DNA of 64,000 bases from Myxococcota bacterium. GTDB taxonomy: Bacteria; Myxococcota_A; UBA796. Positions 1 through 8,782 of this stretch are shown one piece after another. Where the stretch lies: positions 62,001-126,000 of the forward strand of contig JAQXDW010000074.1 of assembly GCA_029251165.1 (NCBI GenBank), in the 5' to 3' direction. The stretch's first letter is position 1. The number at the start of each line of letters is the position of its first letter. The translations under genes and the position numbers were made by a program. The notes beneath the pieces are model-generated. The model did no database searches. It was given only the letters and a program-made list of their open reading frames with translations, and had not been told where the DNA came from.

Positions 1-1
1 C

Positions 2-850
2 GACTCTGGTGCTGTCGATGCCGGTGCGGTCTACATGCTGCTTGGTCCCGTCACCGCGACCGATCAGAACCTCTCCTACGCCAACGTCAAGTACTCCGGT
101 ACCTACGCCAGCGAGTGGGCTGGCTACAGCGTCTCTGGTGCAAACGGTGTCGGCAAGGGTGACATCGACGGCGACGGCTACGATGACATCGTGATCGGTG
201 CTCCGCAGCTGTACGACAAGGGCAGCTACGTTGGCGGTGCCTACATCGTCAGCGGTGAGGAGTCTCCCTCCAGCGCGTTCAACCTCAGCTACGCCGACGG
301 CACCCTCATCGGCAACTCCGCCTCAAGCCTCACCGGCTACAGCGTCGCCATCGCTGGAGACACCAACGGCGACGGCTACGCCGACGTCCTTGTCGGTGCG
401 CCTGAGGAAGCCAGCGCGGGCAACCTGTCTGGAACCGTCTACCTGGTCCAGGGGCCGATCTCCGGCAGCATGGACCTGACCAGTGCAGATGCCATCTTCG
501 CGGCAGAGAACAACGACGACTACCTCGGGTCCGCGGTCTCCACGGCCGGTGACGTCGACGACGATGGCCGCGATGATGTCCTGCTGGGCGCCAACAAGGA
601 TGACTTCAACGCATCCGACGCTGGTGCGGCCTACATCATGCTCTCTCCGGTCGTGGGCTCGGTCTCGGTCACGGATGCTGGCGGCAAGATCGTGGGTCCC
701 AACTACGCTGATCTCACGGGCTCTGCAGTGGTCGGTGGTGCTGACATCAACCTCGATGGCTACGATGATGTCTTCGTCGGTGCGCCCTACAACGACGACA
801 ACCAGGCCAACGGTGGCGCGGCTTACCTCGTCCTCGGCGGTGGCTTCTAA
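2..850 (+). CDS. FG-GAP repeat (integrin alpha-like) surface protein, C-terminal part
   Basis: The frame is open from the window edge, so the start lies upstream. The visible 282 residues contain at least four FG-GAP/beta-propeller blades. Each carries a calcium-binding loop of the D-x-D/N-x-D-G type followed by a hydrophobic strand and GAP or GAN (DIDGDGYDDIVIGAP, DTNGDGYADVLVGAP, DVDDDGRDDVLLGAN, DINLDGYDDVFVGAP). Such proteins are secreted or surface-exposed and bind Ca2+. Their ligand cannot be read from sequence. The protein ends directly after a propeller strand with no sorting tail. The LRR gene on the other strand ends 3 bases beyond the TAA stop, with no obvious terminator between. 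Confidence 0.85.
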   Translation, partial: DSGAVDAGAVYMLLGPVTATDQNLSYANVKYSGTYASEWAGYSVSGANGVGKGDIDGDGYDDIVIGAPQLYDKGSYVGGAYIVSGEESPSSAFNLSYADGTLIGNSASSLTGYSVAIAGDTNGDGYADVLVGAPEEASAGNLSGTVYLVQGPISGSMDLTSADAIFAAENNDDYLGSAVSTAGDVDDDGRDDVLLGANKDDFNASDAGAAYIMLSPVVGSVSVTDAGGKIVGPNYADLTGSAVVGGADINLDGYDDVFVGAPYNDDNQANGGAAYLVLGGGF

Positions 851-853
851 GGG

Positions 854-3646
854 CTACTGAAACATGGTCGTCAGGCGCGCGATGGCGTGCTGAGCGAGGG
901 GCAGGGGAGTCAACGACTCTTCCTGCCCCGCCTGCTTCTGGAGCTCAGCGAGCACCGCTGCGGCGAGGCGCTCGCTGCACAGGTTCTCCAGCGCGTCGAG
1001 CACGGTGTCCACCTCAGCGACCGAGCCAGACGTAAGCGCCTCCTCCAGGTGACGCCTTGCGAGACTGCAGCGGTGCTGGAGCTGCGAGTACAGCGTGTTG
1101 CGCCGGCTCCAGATCCTCTTCGGCGTCACGTGCTGGAGGGGCTCAAAGACGCCGCTTATCGCGCTGCTGCCATCGACCCTCAGCTCATCCAGCGCTTCGA
1201 GATCGATCAGGGCATCTGCACAGCGCAGGCTTGGGCAGCCCACCAACTCCAGGCGCCGCAGCGCCGTCAGATCAGCGAGACCGTCGAGGGTCTCCAGGCA
1301 TGCCATGGACTGAAGGCCGAGCTCTTCAAGCGTGATGAGTCCCCTCAATGTGCGCAATTCTTTTACATCTCGCGCACCGCTCAGGACCAATTCTTGAAGA
1401 CTCGGGAGAGCACCGATTGGAGCGATGTCTTTGACACCTGCAAGCTCGCTGAGTCCCAGGACCGTGAGCCTTGTGAGAACGGCGAGGGGAGAGAGGTCGG
1501 TGATCGCTCGGCCGCCGAGGACCACCTCGGTCAGCGCGGTGAGCCGGCTCAGCGGGCGAAGATCCTTGAGGTGGTCGCTGCTCCCGAGGATCAGCCGTCT
1601 CATGTGCGGCATTGTTCCCAGGGCGCTGATGTCTTCCAGCTCCCGGCAGTCTAGGATCTCGATGTCCTCCAGCGCGGCCATGTTGCCGAGCCGAGCGAAG
1701 CCCTGGCCAGGGCTGAGGGCGGGCGCCTTGAGGATGCGCAGTCGCGGGAGCTTGGCGAGCAGGGAGAGCGGGATCGGGCTGCACCGATCGATCTTCAGCT
1801 CCTCCAGCCAGACCAGCGACGTGAGCGCGTCGCTGAGCATTGCAGTGTCGAGCGGCGCGAACACCGCGCTCCCTGCGCGGTTGGGGTCGGTGATGATCAG
1901 CCGACGGAGTCCTCGGAGTCCACGCAGCGCGGAGATGTCCTTGAGCACGGGGCAGCTCTCCAGAACCAGCTCCTCAAGGTTGGTGGCGTGCTGTAGGCCG
2001 GCGAGCGTGGTGAGGTGGATGCAGTGGGTGAGGGTGAGGTGGGTGATGCTCGTGAGCTTCTCGATGAAGCGGAGGCTGGCGAACCGATCCGCCCGAATAC
2101 TGAGTCGCTGCAGGCGGTCTGGGATCTGGTCGGCATCGAGCATGGCGATGAGCAGGGACTCGCTGACCGCCCCGAACGGGATGTGCACATCACCGTCCGC
2201 CGTGACCCGACAGCCTTCGAGGACCTCGCTGATGAACGCGGGCCCAAAGCTGCGCATGACCTCTAGCGCCTGCCGCTGGTGGTGGACGTCTTCGTGCATC
2301 AGCAGACCGCGCAGCCTCACAGCCATCGGGCTTCCGGTCTTCATGGCGTCGGCACGCTTGGTGTCGGCGCGCAGCCGCTCCAGCAGCGCGGTCAGCTCTG
2401 AGCCGTCATAGCGCGCTGACCACTGACCGCGACCGGAGGGCAGCAGCAGCAGCCTGAGTGTCGTGATGTCGCGAATCGCGAAGATGTGGTCGAGCCCGGT
2501 GCACCGGGTCAAGGTGAGGCTCTCCAGCGCCGGGCTTCCAGCCAGTCCGTCGAGCGTCTCCAGTGCGCTGCCGGTGAGATCGAGCGCGTTCAACCCCGGC
2601 AGCCTGCCGAGGCCTTCCAGCGCGGGGAGGGCACGGCTGCTTTGCAGGACAAGGGTTGTCAGGCTGTGGAGGCTGGCGAGGGGAGCGGTGGAGGTGATCG
2701 ATGTGCCGCAGAGGCGCAGCGTCGTCAGCGCTGTGCAGCTGGTGATGCCCGAGAGGTCTGTGAGGTCGGGTGCTCTCTTGATGTGGAGCTGCCTGAGCGA
2801 GACGCTGCCGGCGAGCATTGAGAGGTCACGGGTGTCGATGTGGTCCACCTCGGCGTGCTCCAGGGCCGGCGAGCAGAGCATGCCGGGATCAGCGAGCGGG
2901 CCGCAGATCAGTCGCTGTAGCTGGCGCGAGCCTGTGTTCCCGGTGAGCGCGACACCGGGAACCTCCAGAACCATGAGGTCGGGCATTGGCGTCAGGGCGA
3001 GGTCCGTCAGCTTCGCACAGCCTCGCACCACCAGCGTCTCCAGAGAAGCGGGCAGCGTCAGGCTGTCCAGATCGGAGCAGCCCAGGAGCGTCAGCCGCTT
3101 CAGCCCGGGGTGGGGCTGGAACCCGGCGAGCCCGGTGCAGCTGCGCAGGGTTACCCCGACGAGGTGCTCGGGGAGCGATGTGATCGGATGCCCCTCGATG
3201 TCGAGCTCTGTCGCGCTTGTCTTCAGCGCATCGCAGATGCCGATCCGGGTTCCCCGCAGGCGGAGTGCGAGCAGCCGCAGCTTGGGGAGCGTGTGGACCC
3301 CCATGGCGTTCTCGAGTCGCAGCTGGGAGAGCCGGGGCAGTGCACTGAGGGGAGCGAGATCCAGCGGCGCTGTTTCTGGAGACTGCCAGCACAGCGAGAG
3401 GGTGCTGATTGACTTCAGGAGCGGTGAAGCGATCTTCTGCAGCAGGTGAAGGACCACATAGGTCCGCCATGGGAGCGCGCGCAGACCAGACGCGAAGGTA
3501 CGGTTGAGCACCAGCGTGCCCTTCACGACGGTCACACCATCCAGCAGCGCGGTGGCTTGTTCTGGAGTGACGGCATCGAGGCCCTCGTGGACACGCGCGT
3601 ACGAGCAGGACTTCAGCAGCCGACGAAGCGGGGCATCCGGGTGCAC
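854..3646 (-). CDS. Large leucine-rich-repeat protein
   Basis: A 930-residue protein made largely of irregular leucine-rich repeats of about 22-24 residues (pattern LxxLxxLxLxxC/NxxLxxL) in two blocks, roughly 60-390 and 490-830. A non-LRR helical segment separates them, and the last 90 residues are helical and charged. No signal peptide or membrane helix is visible, so it is probably cytoplasmic. The start is GTG, preceded at good distance by a strong AGGGAGG ribosome site inside the end of the upstream membrane-protein gene, whose TGA lies 1 base away. The two genes are therefore likely cotranscribed. Function is unknown; LRRs usually bind proteins. Confidence 0.8.
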   Translation of the reverse strand: MHPDAPLRRLLKSCSYARVHEGLDAVTPEQATALLDGVTVVKGTLVLNRTFASGLRALPWRTYVVLHLLQKIASPLLKSISTLSLCWQSPETAPLDLAPLSALPRLSQLRLENAMGVHTLPKLRLLALRLRGTRIGICDALKTSATELDIEGHPITSLPEHLVGVTLRSCTGLAGFQPHPGLKRLTLLGCSDLDSLTLPASLETLVVRGCAKLTDLALTPMPDLMVLEVPGVALTGNTGSRQLQRLICGPLADPGMLCSPALEHAEVDHIDTRDLSMLAGSVSLRQLHIKRAPDLTDLSGITSCTALTTLRLCGTSITSTAPLASLHSLTTLVLQSSRALPALEGLGRLPGLNALDLTGSALETLDGLAGSPALESLTLTRCTGLDHIFAIRDITTLRLLLLPSGRGQWSARYDGSELTALLERLRADTKRADAMKTGSPMAVRLRGLLMHEDVHHQRQALEVMRSFGPAFISEVLEGCRVTADGDVHIPFGAVSESLLIAMLDADQIPDRLQRLSIRADRFASLRFIEKLTSITHLTLTHCIHLTTLAGLQHATNLEELVLESCPVLKDISALRGLRGLRRLIITDPNRAGSAVFAPLDTAMLSDALTSLVWLEELKIDRCSPIPLSLLAKLPRLRILKAPALSPGQGFARLGNMAALEDIEILDCRELEDISALGTMPHMRRLILGSSDHLKDLRPLSRLTALTEVVLGGRAITDLSPLAVLTRLTVLGLSELAGVKDIAPIGALPSLQELVLSGARDVKELRTLRGLITLEELGLQSMACLETLDGLADLTALRRLELVGCPSLRCADALIDLEALDELRVDGSSAISGVFEPLQHVTPKRIWSRRNTLYSQLQHRCSLARRHLEEALTSGSVAEVDTVLDALENLCSERLAAAVLAELQKQAGQEESLTPLPLAQHAIARLTTMFQ

Positions 3647-3647
3647 A

Positions 3648-4004
3648 TCAGCCTCCCTGGCTCATCATCAGGCCGAGTCCGGCGAGGAGGTAGCCGAGGT
3701 AGCTGATGAGCATGCTCAGGCGCACAAGCCGCAGCTTCCATTGCAGCGGACCCGTCATCCAGTCCGGCGTCTTGAGGAGCCAGGTGCGGACCAGGGTGCT
3801 GCGTGCCTGGGTGCCCTCGATCCAGGTGGTGTCCACTTCCGTGTGCTCTGGTCGCCAGAAGTAGCCGATCGGTCGACCGGATTTCTCCCAGGAGGCGCGG
3901 TCGTTGTCGAATTGGTGGCGGATAAGTCCATCGAGCTCACGGCGACCGAGCATGAGCGTCAGGGTGAGGGCCACCAGGATCAGGATGAAGATCGGAAACG
4001 ACAT
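3648..4004 (-). CDS. Small two-helix membrane protein of unknown function
   Basis: 118 residues. An N-terminal hydrophobic helix (about 2-20) and a C-terminal one (about 92-114) bracket a polar, Trp-rich middle (about 21-90). I do not recognise a family. It lies 9 bases downstream of the TauE/SafE-type permease gene and 1 base upstream of the LRR gene on the same strand, which suggests a three-gene transcript. It may be an inner-membrane anchor or accessory protein, but nothing in the sequence shows this directly. Confidence 0.65.
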   Translation of the reverse strand: MSFPIFILILVALTLTLMLGRRELDGLIRHQFDNDRASWEKSGRPIGYFWRPEHTEVDTTWIEGTQARSTLVRTWLLKTPDWMTGPLQWKLRLVRLSMLISYLGYLLAGLGLMMSQGG

Positions 4005-4013
4005 CGGAAGCTC

Positions 4014-4775
4014 CTATCCGCTGAGGGACTGCTGAAGCATCGCCACACCGACAATGGCCATGCCCAAGCGGATGAGGACGCGAAACCGTGCGGGAGACAG
4101 CCGGCGGGAGAGGGCGTCGCCGAGGATTCCGCCGAGCAGAAGCGCGGGGAGCAGGGTGACGTTGAGGGTGAGGGTCTGGGCGCTCGTGAGTCCGGCAAGG
4201 ACGAGCAGGACGATGTGGAGAATGCTGAGGATGCCGAAGTGGGCCTGGAGCGTGGCCCTGATCTCTTCTGGAGACCACGGAGTGCTGCTGGTGTAGGCGA
4301 TCACGGGTGGACCCCCGGTGGCGAAGGCACCGCCAAGGACTCCGCCGGCAAATCCGGCCAGTCCCCCCAGCCATCGTCGACGCGGTGTGACGGCATTCGC
4401 GCGCCCAAGCCAAGCCGCAAAGGCCACCAGGAGTGCTCCGAGGGTGCCGGTGAGGATGGTCGGATCAGCGCTGCGGAGGAAGGTCACGCCGATCGGTACG
4501 CCCAGCAGACCACCGAGAAGCATTGGCCCGAGGCGGGCCCAGGAGAGGTCAGCACGCAGTCGCCACGCCAGCGACAAGCTCAGCGGCAGGCTGAACACTG
4601 AGACCACCGGTACCGCCACAGCAACGCCATACAGCAGCGGAAGAAGCGCCATGCTGATCAGTCCAAACCCGAAGCCCATTCCGCCCTGAACCGCAGCAGC
4701 GACGAACATGATGACAGCGGCAATCACAAGATCCACGACCCTCTCTATCGCATGCACACGATAGAGAGGAGGCAT
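4014..4775 (-). CDS. TauE/SafE (TSUP) family anion permease
   Basis: About 253 residues with roughly eight hydrophobic helices. It has the family-type glycine-rich first helix (AAVQGGMGFGFGLISMALLP) and the internally repeated Gly-rich segment with GGVLGGAFATGGPPV around the middle, characteristic of TauE/SafE sulfite or organosulfonate exporters. The substrate is not predictable. The start is ambiguous: ATG at 4775 has AAAGGA only 1 base before it, a GTG lies at 4757 and another GTG at 4793. The ATG at 4775 shares the tetranucleotide CATG with the ATG of the divergent gene on the other strand. Confidence 0.8.
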   Translation of the reverse strand: MPPLYRVHAIERVVDLVIAAVIMFVAAAVQGGMGFGFGLISMALLPLLYGVAVAVPVVSVFSLPLSLSLAWRLRADLSWARLGPMLLGGLLGVPIGVTFLRSADPTILTGTLGALLVAFAAWLGRANAVTPRRRWLGGLAGFAGGVLGGAFATGGPPVIAYTSSTPWSPEEIRATLQAHFGILSILHIVLLVLAGLTSAQTLTLNVTLLPALLLGGILGDALSRRLSPARFRVLIRLGMAIVGVAMLQQSLSG

Positions 4776-6039
4776 GTCCTTTGATCGCGTCACCCGTCAG
4801 GCGCTTCCCCAGACCGCCGTCACTCATCTCCACCTCCTCCGGCACGGTGTCGTCGACACCGGCGGTCGTCGACGTGCCTACGGGATCACGGATGCGCCGC
4901 TGTCTGCGGAGGGAATCCGTCAGGCAGAGGCGCTCATCGAGTACGCCATCTCGGCCCTCCCCCGTCCCGATGGCATCCTCTCTTCGGACCTCTCGCGCTG
5001 CACTGCCATCGCCCGGCCCCTCGCTGAGCGTCTCGGCGTGCCGCTGGTCTGCACCCCGACCCTGCGCGAGCAGGACATGGGGGAGTGGGAATGGCAGAGC
5101 TGGGAGGAGCTGACCCTCCGCGATGAGCAGCGCATCCGCGACTACTGGACCGATTACCTCAACACCACTCCCCCGAGGGGGGAGAGCTTCGCGGACATGG
5201 TCAAGCGCATCGGGGACTGGTGGGCATCGGAGAGAGCATCCCTCTGGGGACGGCGCTGGATCGTGGTGGGACACATCGGTGTCATCCGCAGCCTGCTCTG
5301 CCACCTGTTCAGCCACCCCCCCGATCAGGCTCTTCGGTTCGCCCCGATGCCCGGCACCCACACCCACATCCTCGTCGCCTGGTCTGGAGCGGTCCTCCAG
5401 GTCCTCGGTGAGCATCCTGGCGGTACATCGGCCTCTGCAGAGCCCAGGGCCTCCGCGCGTCCTGTTGCCCGAGACCGACCGCCTCGGCTGGCACTGTCCG
5501 GCAGCGCCGGAGTCGGCAAGACGACTCTCGGGCGCGCCCTCGCCAAGCAGCACGGCGTCCCGTACATCCCTGAAGGCATGCGGAGCCGGCTGGAGGCTGG
5601 GCTCTCCCTGCATGCGCTGACGCACCCTCAGCTCGCGGCGCTCATTCAGGAGCTGTGGGCAGAGCAGCGCGACGCAGAAGATGCAGCCATCGCCAGCCAT
5701 GGCGGCTTCATCGCTGACCGGAGCGCCGTGGACTACGCGGCGTTCTGGCTTCACTATCGGTTCACCGATGACCAGAGCGTCACGGAAGCCTTCTTTGCCA
5801 AGACCCTCTCACGCATCTCGACCTACGACCGAATCGTCTTGCTGCCGTGGGGAGTGCTGCCGCTGGTCGCAGATGGGATCCGGTCGAGCAATCCCTGGCT
5901 TCAGCGACACTTCCAGGTCACCGTTGAGGGGCTCCTGCACCGAGAGGTCGAGGCAGAGCGGCTGCTGGTGATGCCAGACGTTGTGGCGCTGGAGCACCGG
6001 CTGCGGCTGATCAGCGAGGCCCTGACAGCCGGCGAATGA
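4774..6039 (+). CDS. Histidine phosphatase fused to NadR-like/AAA_28 P-loop kinase
   Basis: 421 residues in two domains. Residues about 16-205 are a phosphoglycerate-mutase-type histidine phosphatase with the RHG motif (LLRHG), an internal catalytic-type glutamate region and the second histidine (VVGH). After a basic, Ala/Arg-rich linker (about 210-240) comes a P-loop NTPase with Walker A GSAGVGKTT, followed by the PEGMR and ADRSAVDY segments typical of AAA_28/NadR ribosylnicotinamide-kinase-like proteins. Both active sites look intact. The first half resembles alpha-ribazole phosphatase (CobC) or broad phosphatases, the second small-molecule kinases. The substrate is unknown. GAGGAGG lies 1 base before the ATG, unusually close. 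The 3' end overlaps the convergent glycosyltransferase by 29 bases. Confidence 0.8.
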   Translation: MSFDRVTRQALPQTAVTHLHLLRHGVVDTGGRRRAYGITDAPLSAEGIRQAEALIEYAISALPRPDGILSSDLSRCTAIARPLAERLGVPLVCTPTLREQDMGEWEWQSWEELTLRDEQRIRDYWTDYLNTTPPRGESFADMVKRIGDWWASERASLWGRRWIVVGHIGVIRSLLCHLFSHPPDQALRFAPMPGTHTHILVAWSGAVLQVLGEHPGGTSASAEPRASARPVARDRPPRLALSGSAGVGKTTLGRALAKQHGVPYIPEGMRSRLEAGLSLHALTHPQLAALIQELWAEQRDAEDAAIASHGGFIADRSAVDYAAFWLHYRFTDDQSVTEAFFAKTLSRISTYDRIVLLPWGVLPLVADGIRSSNPWLQRHFQVTVEGLLHREVEAERLLVMPDVVALEHRLRLISEALTAGE

Positions 6040-7252
6040 CCTGATGGAGCGGAGAGAGTAAGCGCCAGGTCGGGCTCTGGTGGATCCGGGCGAGGGCCTC
6101 CTTGAGGCGAGCATTGGCGGCCACCAGTGACTCTGTCGCAGGAGCGGCGGGTGCGCGCGTCGGTGCAGTGAGCCACTGCTGAAGCGGCGCGAAGCAGCGG
6201 TCGGGGGCGCAGTGCTGAGAGAGCCAGGCATCCGCGCGGCGGACGCGGTCTGGATCCGATGGTGCGATCAGCTGCGCGGTGTCGGCTCTGGGGCAGCCGG
6301 TCAGCGGGAGGATGAGATCCTCAGCGGCCATGGCGTTGAGCAAGGCACAGCCCGGCGTGGCCGCGATCTGGATGCCCAGCCAGGCGAACATCAGCGCCCG
6401 GGTGCGGCTGCCGAGGAGGGGCTCGGCGCTCGCGACGTCGAGAATGAGTCCAGTGGTGGCGGCCGAGAGCACCTCGGGAACCTCGCGGTGAGGAAGCCAG
6501 CCGTGCAGGGTGATGCGCGCGCGATGCGGGCTGTCTGTCGCCCAGGCTGTGAGCCGCTCTGCACCCGCCGTGTAGTGTCCAGCAATGCCCCCTCCGGTGC
6601 TGATGACCCGCAGCGCTGGGTGTGCGGAGAGGGCCTCATCCAAGAGGGTTGAGGCGGAGATGTCGTCAAACCAAGTGTTCATGCCACCGGACAGCGCGAT
6701 CACCGGTGGGGTCCCTGGGCGGCGCGGGAGCTGCTTGTCGAACGGCCAGTCGTATGCAACGGGCTGCACGGCGATCTGAGGGGGGGCTCGGAGGCGATCG
6801 AGCACACCGAGCTGCCCGAGGCAGGCGTAGTGCTGGTGCTGGCTGATCACGGAGAGCCCATCCGCACGAGAGAGCACCGCGAGGGCCGCGGCACGAGCCG
6901 CAGCGTGCCGTGCGTCGTTGACCACTCCAGCCATCGTCGCGGCCTGCAGCTCGGCGAACGGATCGCCGGGGAGGTCGACCCAGACCGGTCGGTCACCGGC
7001 AATGAGGCAGGCCGCCATGCCGGGCAGGTATGGTCCAGCGCTGACCACGACCGCTGCATCGGCTCCCCGCTGCTGGAGCTGGTCAAGCCAGTCGGCGTCG
7101 TTCGGATCCACGTCGGTTCCCAGGCAGACGGTCGTCACCCGATGCCCAGACAGTGCTGCCTTAAACCGAGCGAGGCGGAGCTGCGGGAAGCCCAGCGTGG
7201 TCTCGCCGGGGGCGGGGAGGGGACCGGAGCCGATGAGCAGGACGTTCGCCAA
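6011..7252 (-). CDS. Glycosyltransferase-like protein (GT-B fold)
   Basis: 413 residues. The N-terminal half starts with a Rossmann-like strand followed by GSGPLP, and the C-terminal half contains an LSGGMNTW segment and a GWLPHREVPEVLS segment, as seen in GT-B glycosyltransferases. The start is TTG, 3 bases after the stop of the upstream Wzt-like ABC ATPase gene, so the pair is almost certainly cotranscribed. Together they suggest surface polysaccharide synthesis and export. Donor and acceptor are unknown, and the exact GT family is not clear from reading alone. Confidence 0.7.
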   Translation of the reverse strand: MANVLLIGSGPLPAPGETTLGFPQLRLARFKAALSGHRVTTVCLGTDVDPNDADWLDQLQQRGADAAVVVSAGPYLPGMAACLIAGDRPVWVDLPGDPFAELQAATMAGVVNDARHAAARAAALAVLSRADGLSVISQHQHYACLGQLGVLDRLRAPPQIAVQPVAYDWPFDKQLPRRPGTPPVIALSGGMNTWFDDISASTLLDEALSAHPALRVISTGGGIAGHYTAGAERLTAWATDSPHRARITLHGWLPHREVPEVLSAATTGLILDVASAEPLLGSRTRALMFAWLGIQIAATPGCALLNAMAAEDLILPLTGCPRADTAQLIAPSDPDRVRRADAWLSQHCAPDRCFAPLQQWLTAPTRAPAAPATESLVAANARLKEALARIHQSPTWRLLSPLHQVIRRLSGPR

Positions 7253-7255
7253 CGG

Positions 7256-8668
7256 CTACTTCTCGAGGTGGGTGATGAGTCCCCAGTCGTGCTCAAGCTG
7301 GAGGAGGCCATGATCAGCGACGTCAGCAGTGATCTCGAAGTCGTAGAGCTGGTTCTGCCAGATGTGTGGCTTGAGGTGGAGCTTGTCAAAGACCGCGATG
7401 CTCATCCGGTACCGCCCTGAGAGCAGCGCGAGTGACTTCCAGCGGATGAAGTAGGTGTAGATGCCGTGGTAGGTTCCGTCGAGGACACCATCGAACCGGG
7501 TGTTTGGACCATGAATGTAGATGCCGTCTGAGCGGAACAGGGCGGCGCCGAAGATCGGACGCTCCACGGGCTCGGTGGTCCGGAAGGTCACCGCGACGAT
7601 GAGATCCTCACCAGTCCGGAACCGCATCCGCGGGCGTCCGGCGCTGTCGAGGATCTGAACCGTCATGATGCGGACCTCGCCGCTGCCCTGGACGATTGGG
7701 GTGTCACCCTCGACGACATCGAATGGTACCGTCTCCATCTCGGTCCACAGGGACTCCGGATCGGGAAGCTGCGCGGCGGTCATGACGGTCGCTTTCAGAC
7801 GGGGATCGTCGATCGTTGCTTCGAATTGCGCCGGTGCAGGCGCCGGCGTGGAGGAGCGCACGGGGCGGATGTGCTGACTGCGTCCACCGCTGGCCCGCTC
7901 CCGCTCGACATCGAGGTAGCGGTCGACCACTTCCCGTCCCGGCCCGATGGCCTGGACGCGTCCACCATCCAGCCACAGCGCGTCATCACACAGGCTGCGC
8001 ACTGCGTGGAGATCGTGGGTGACCAGGATGATAGTTCGCCCCTGCTCTTTGAACTCTTCGATCTTCTTGATGCATCGACGCTGGAAGTACTGGTCACCGA
8101 CCGCCAGGACCTCATCGATGAGGAAGACTTCGCTGTCGACATGGGCTGCAATCGAGAAGCCCAGCCGCAGGCTCATGCCCGCCGAGTACGTTCGGACCGG
8201 GTAGTCGATGAACGCCCCCAGCTCCGCAAAGGCAAGGATCTCCGGTATGAGCGACTCGATCTGGTCTGGCTCCAGGCCGAGCAGCGCGCAGTTCATCCGG
8301 ATGTTCTCGCGGCCTGTGAAGTTGCGGTGGAAGCCGAGCCCGAGGTCGAGCAAGGTGGCCAGGCTGGAGCGGATCCGGAGGGAGCCCTCGGTCGGACGTG
8401 AGATGCCACCGATGAGCTTGAGCAGCGTGGATTTACCGGCCCCATTTGGACCAATGACACCAAAACTTCGACCGGCCCGGACCTGAAAGCTGACGTCTCT
8501 CAGCGCCCAGTGTTCAGTGTGGTGGCTGCGGCTACCGAAGAATTCATATACCCGACTTCGGTCGTTGAGGTAGATGTCAAACCGCTTGCCGATTCCTTTG
8601 GCTTCAATGACCCAGTCATCAGCTTCATCGCTGATTTTATCCTCCATAGGTGTCTCAGCGGTGGGCAT
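7256..8668 (-). CDS. Wzt-like ABC transporter ATP-binding protein with C-terminal substrate-binding domain
   Basis: 470 residues from an ATG preceded by AGGAG at 4 bases. The ATPase domain (about 20-245) has Walker A GPNGAGKST (73-81), the signature YSAGMSLRLG (161-170) typical of the polysaccharide-export ABC-2 subfamily, Walker B VFLIDEVL and the VTHD switch. Residues about 300-470 form a beta-rich domain like Wzt_C, which in O-antigen exporters recognises the glycan end. No permease (Wzm/RfbA type) is present in the window; the downstream gene is a glycosyltransferase. Probably part of a surface-glycan or teichoic-acid-like export system whose permease is elsewhere. Confidence 0.88.
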   Translation of the reverse strand: MPTAETPMEDKISDEADDWVIEAKGIGKRFDIYLNDRSRVYEFFGSRSHHTEHWALRDVSFQVRAGRSFGVIGPNGAGKSTLLKLIGGISRPTEGSLRIRSSLATLLDLGLGFHRNFTGRENIRMNCALLGLEPDQIESLIPEILAFAELGAFIDYPVRTYSAGMSLRLGFSIAAHVDSEVFLIDEVLAVGDQYFQRRCIKKIEEFKEQGRTIILVTHDLHAVRSLCDDALWLDGGRVQAIGPGREVVDRYLDVERERASGGRSQHIRPVRSSTPAPAPAQFEATIDDPRLKATVMTAAQLPDPESLWTEMETVPFDVVEGDTPIVQGSGEVRIMTVQILDSAGRPRMRFRTGEDLIVAVTFRTTEPVERPIFGAALFRSDGIYIHGPNTRFDGVLDGTYHGIYTYFIRWKSLALLSGRYRMSIAVFDKLHLKPHIWQNQLYDFEITADVADHGLLQLEHDWGLITHLEK

Positions 8669-8782
8669 TGAACTCCTGGTGTTTCGCAGCGTCGATCGTA
8701 GCACAGACCGATCATCAGGCCGATATCCTGGTATCATCCACCGACCACGGACCCCACGCCATCCCTCTCTCCACGCTGAACC

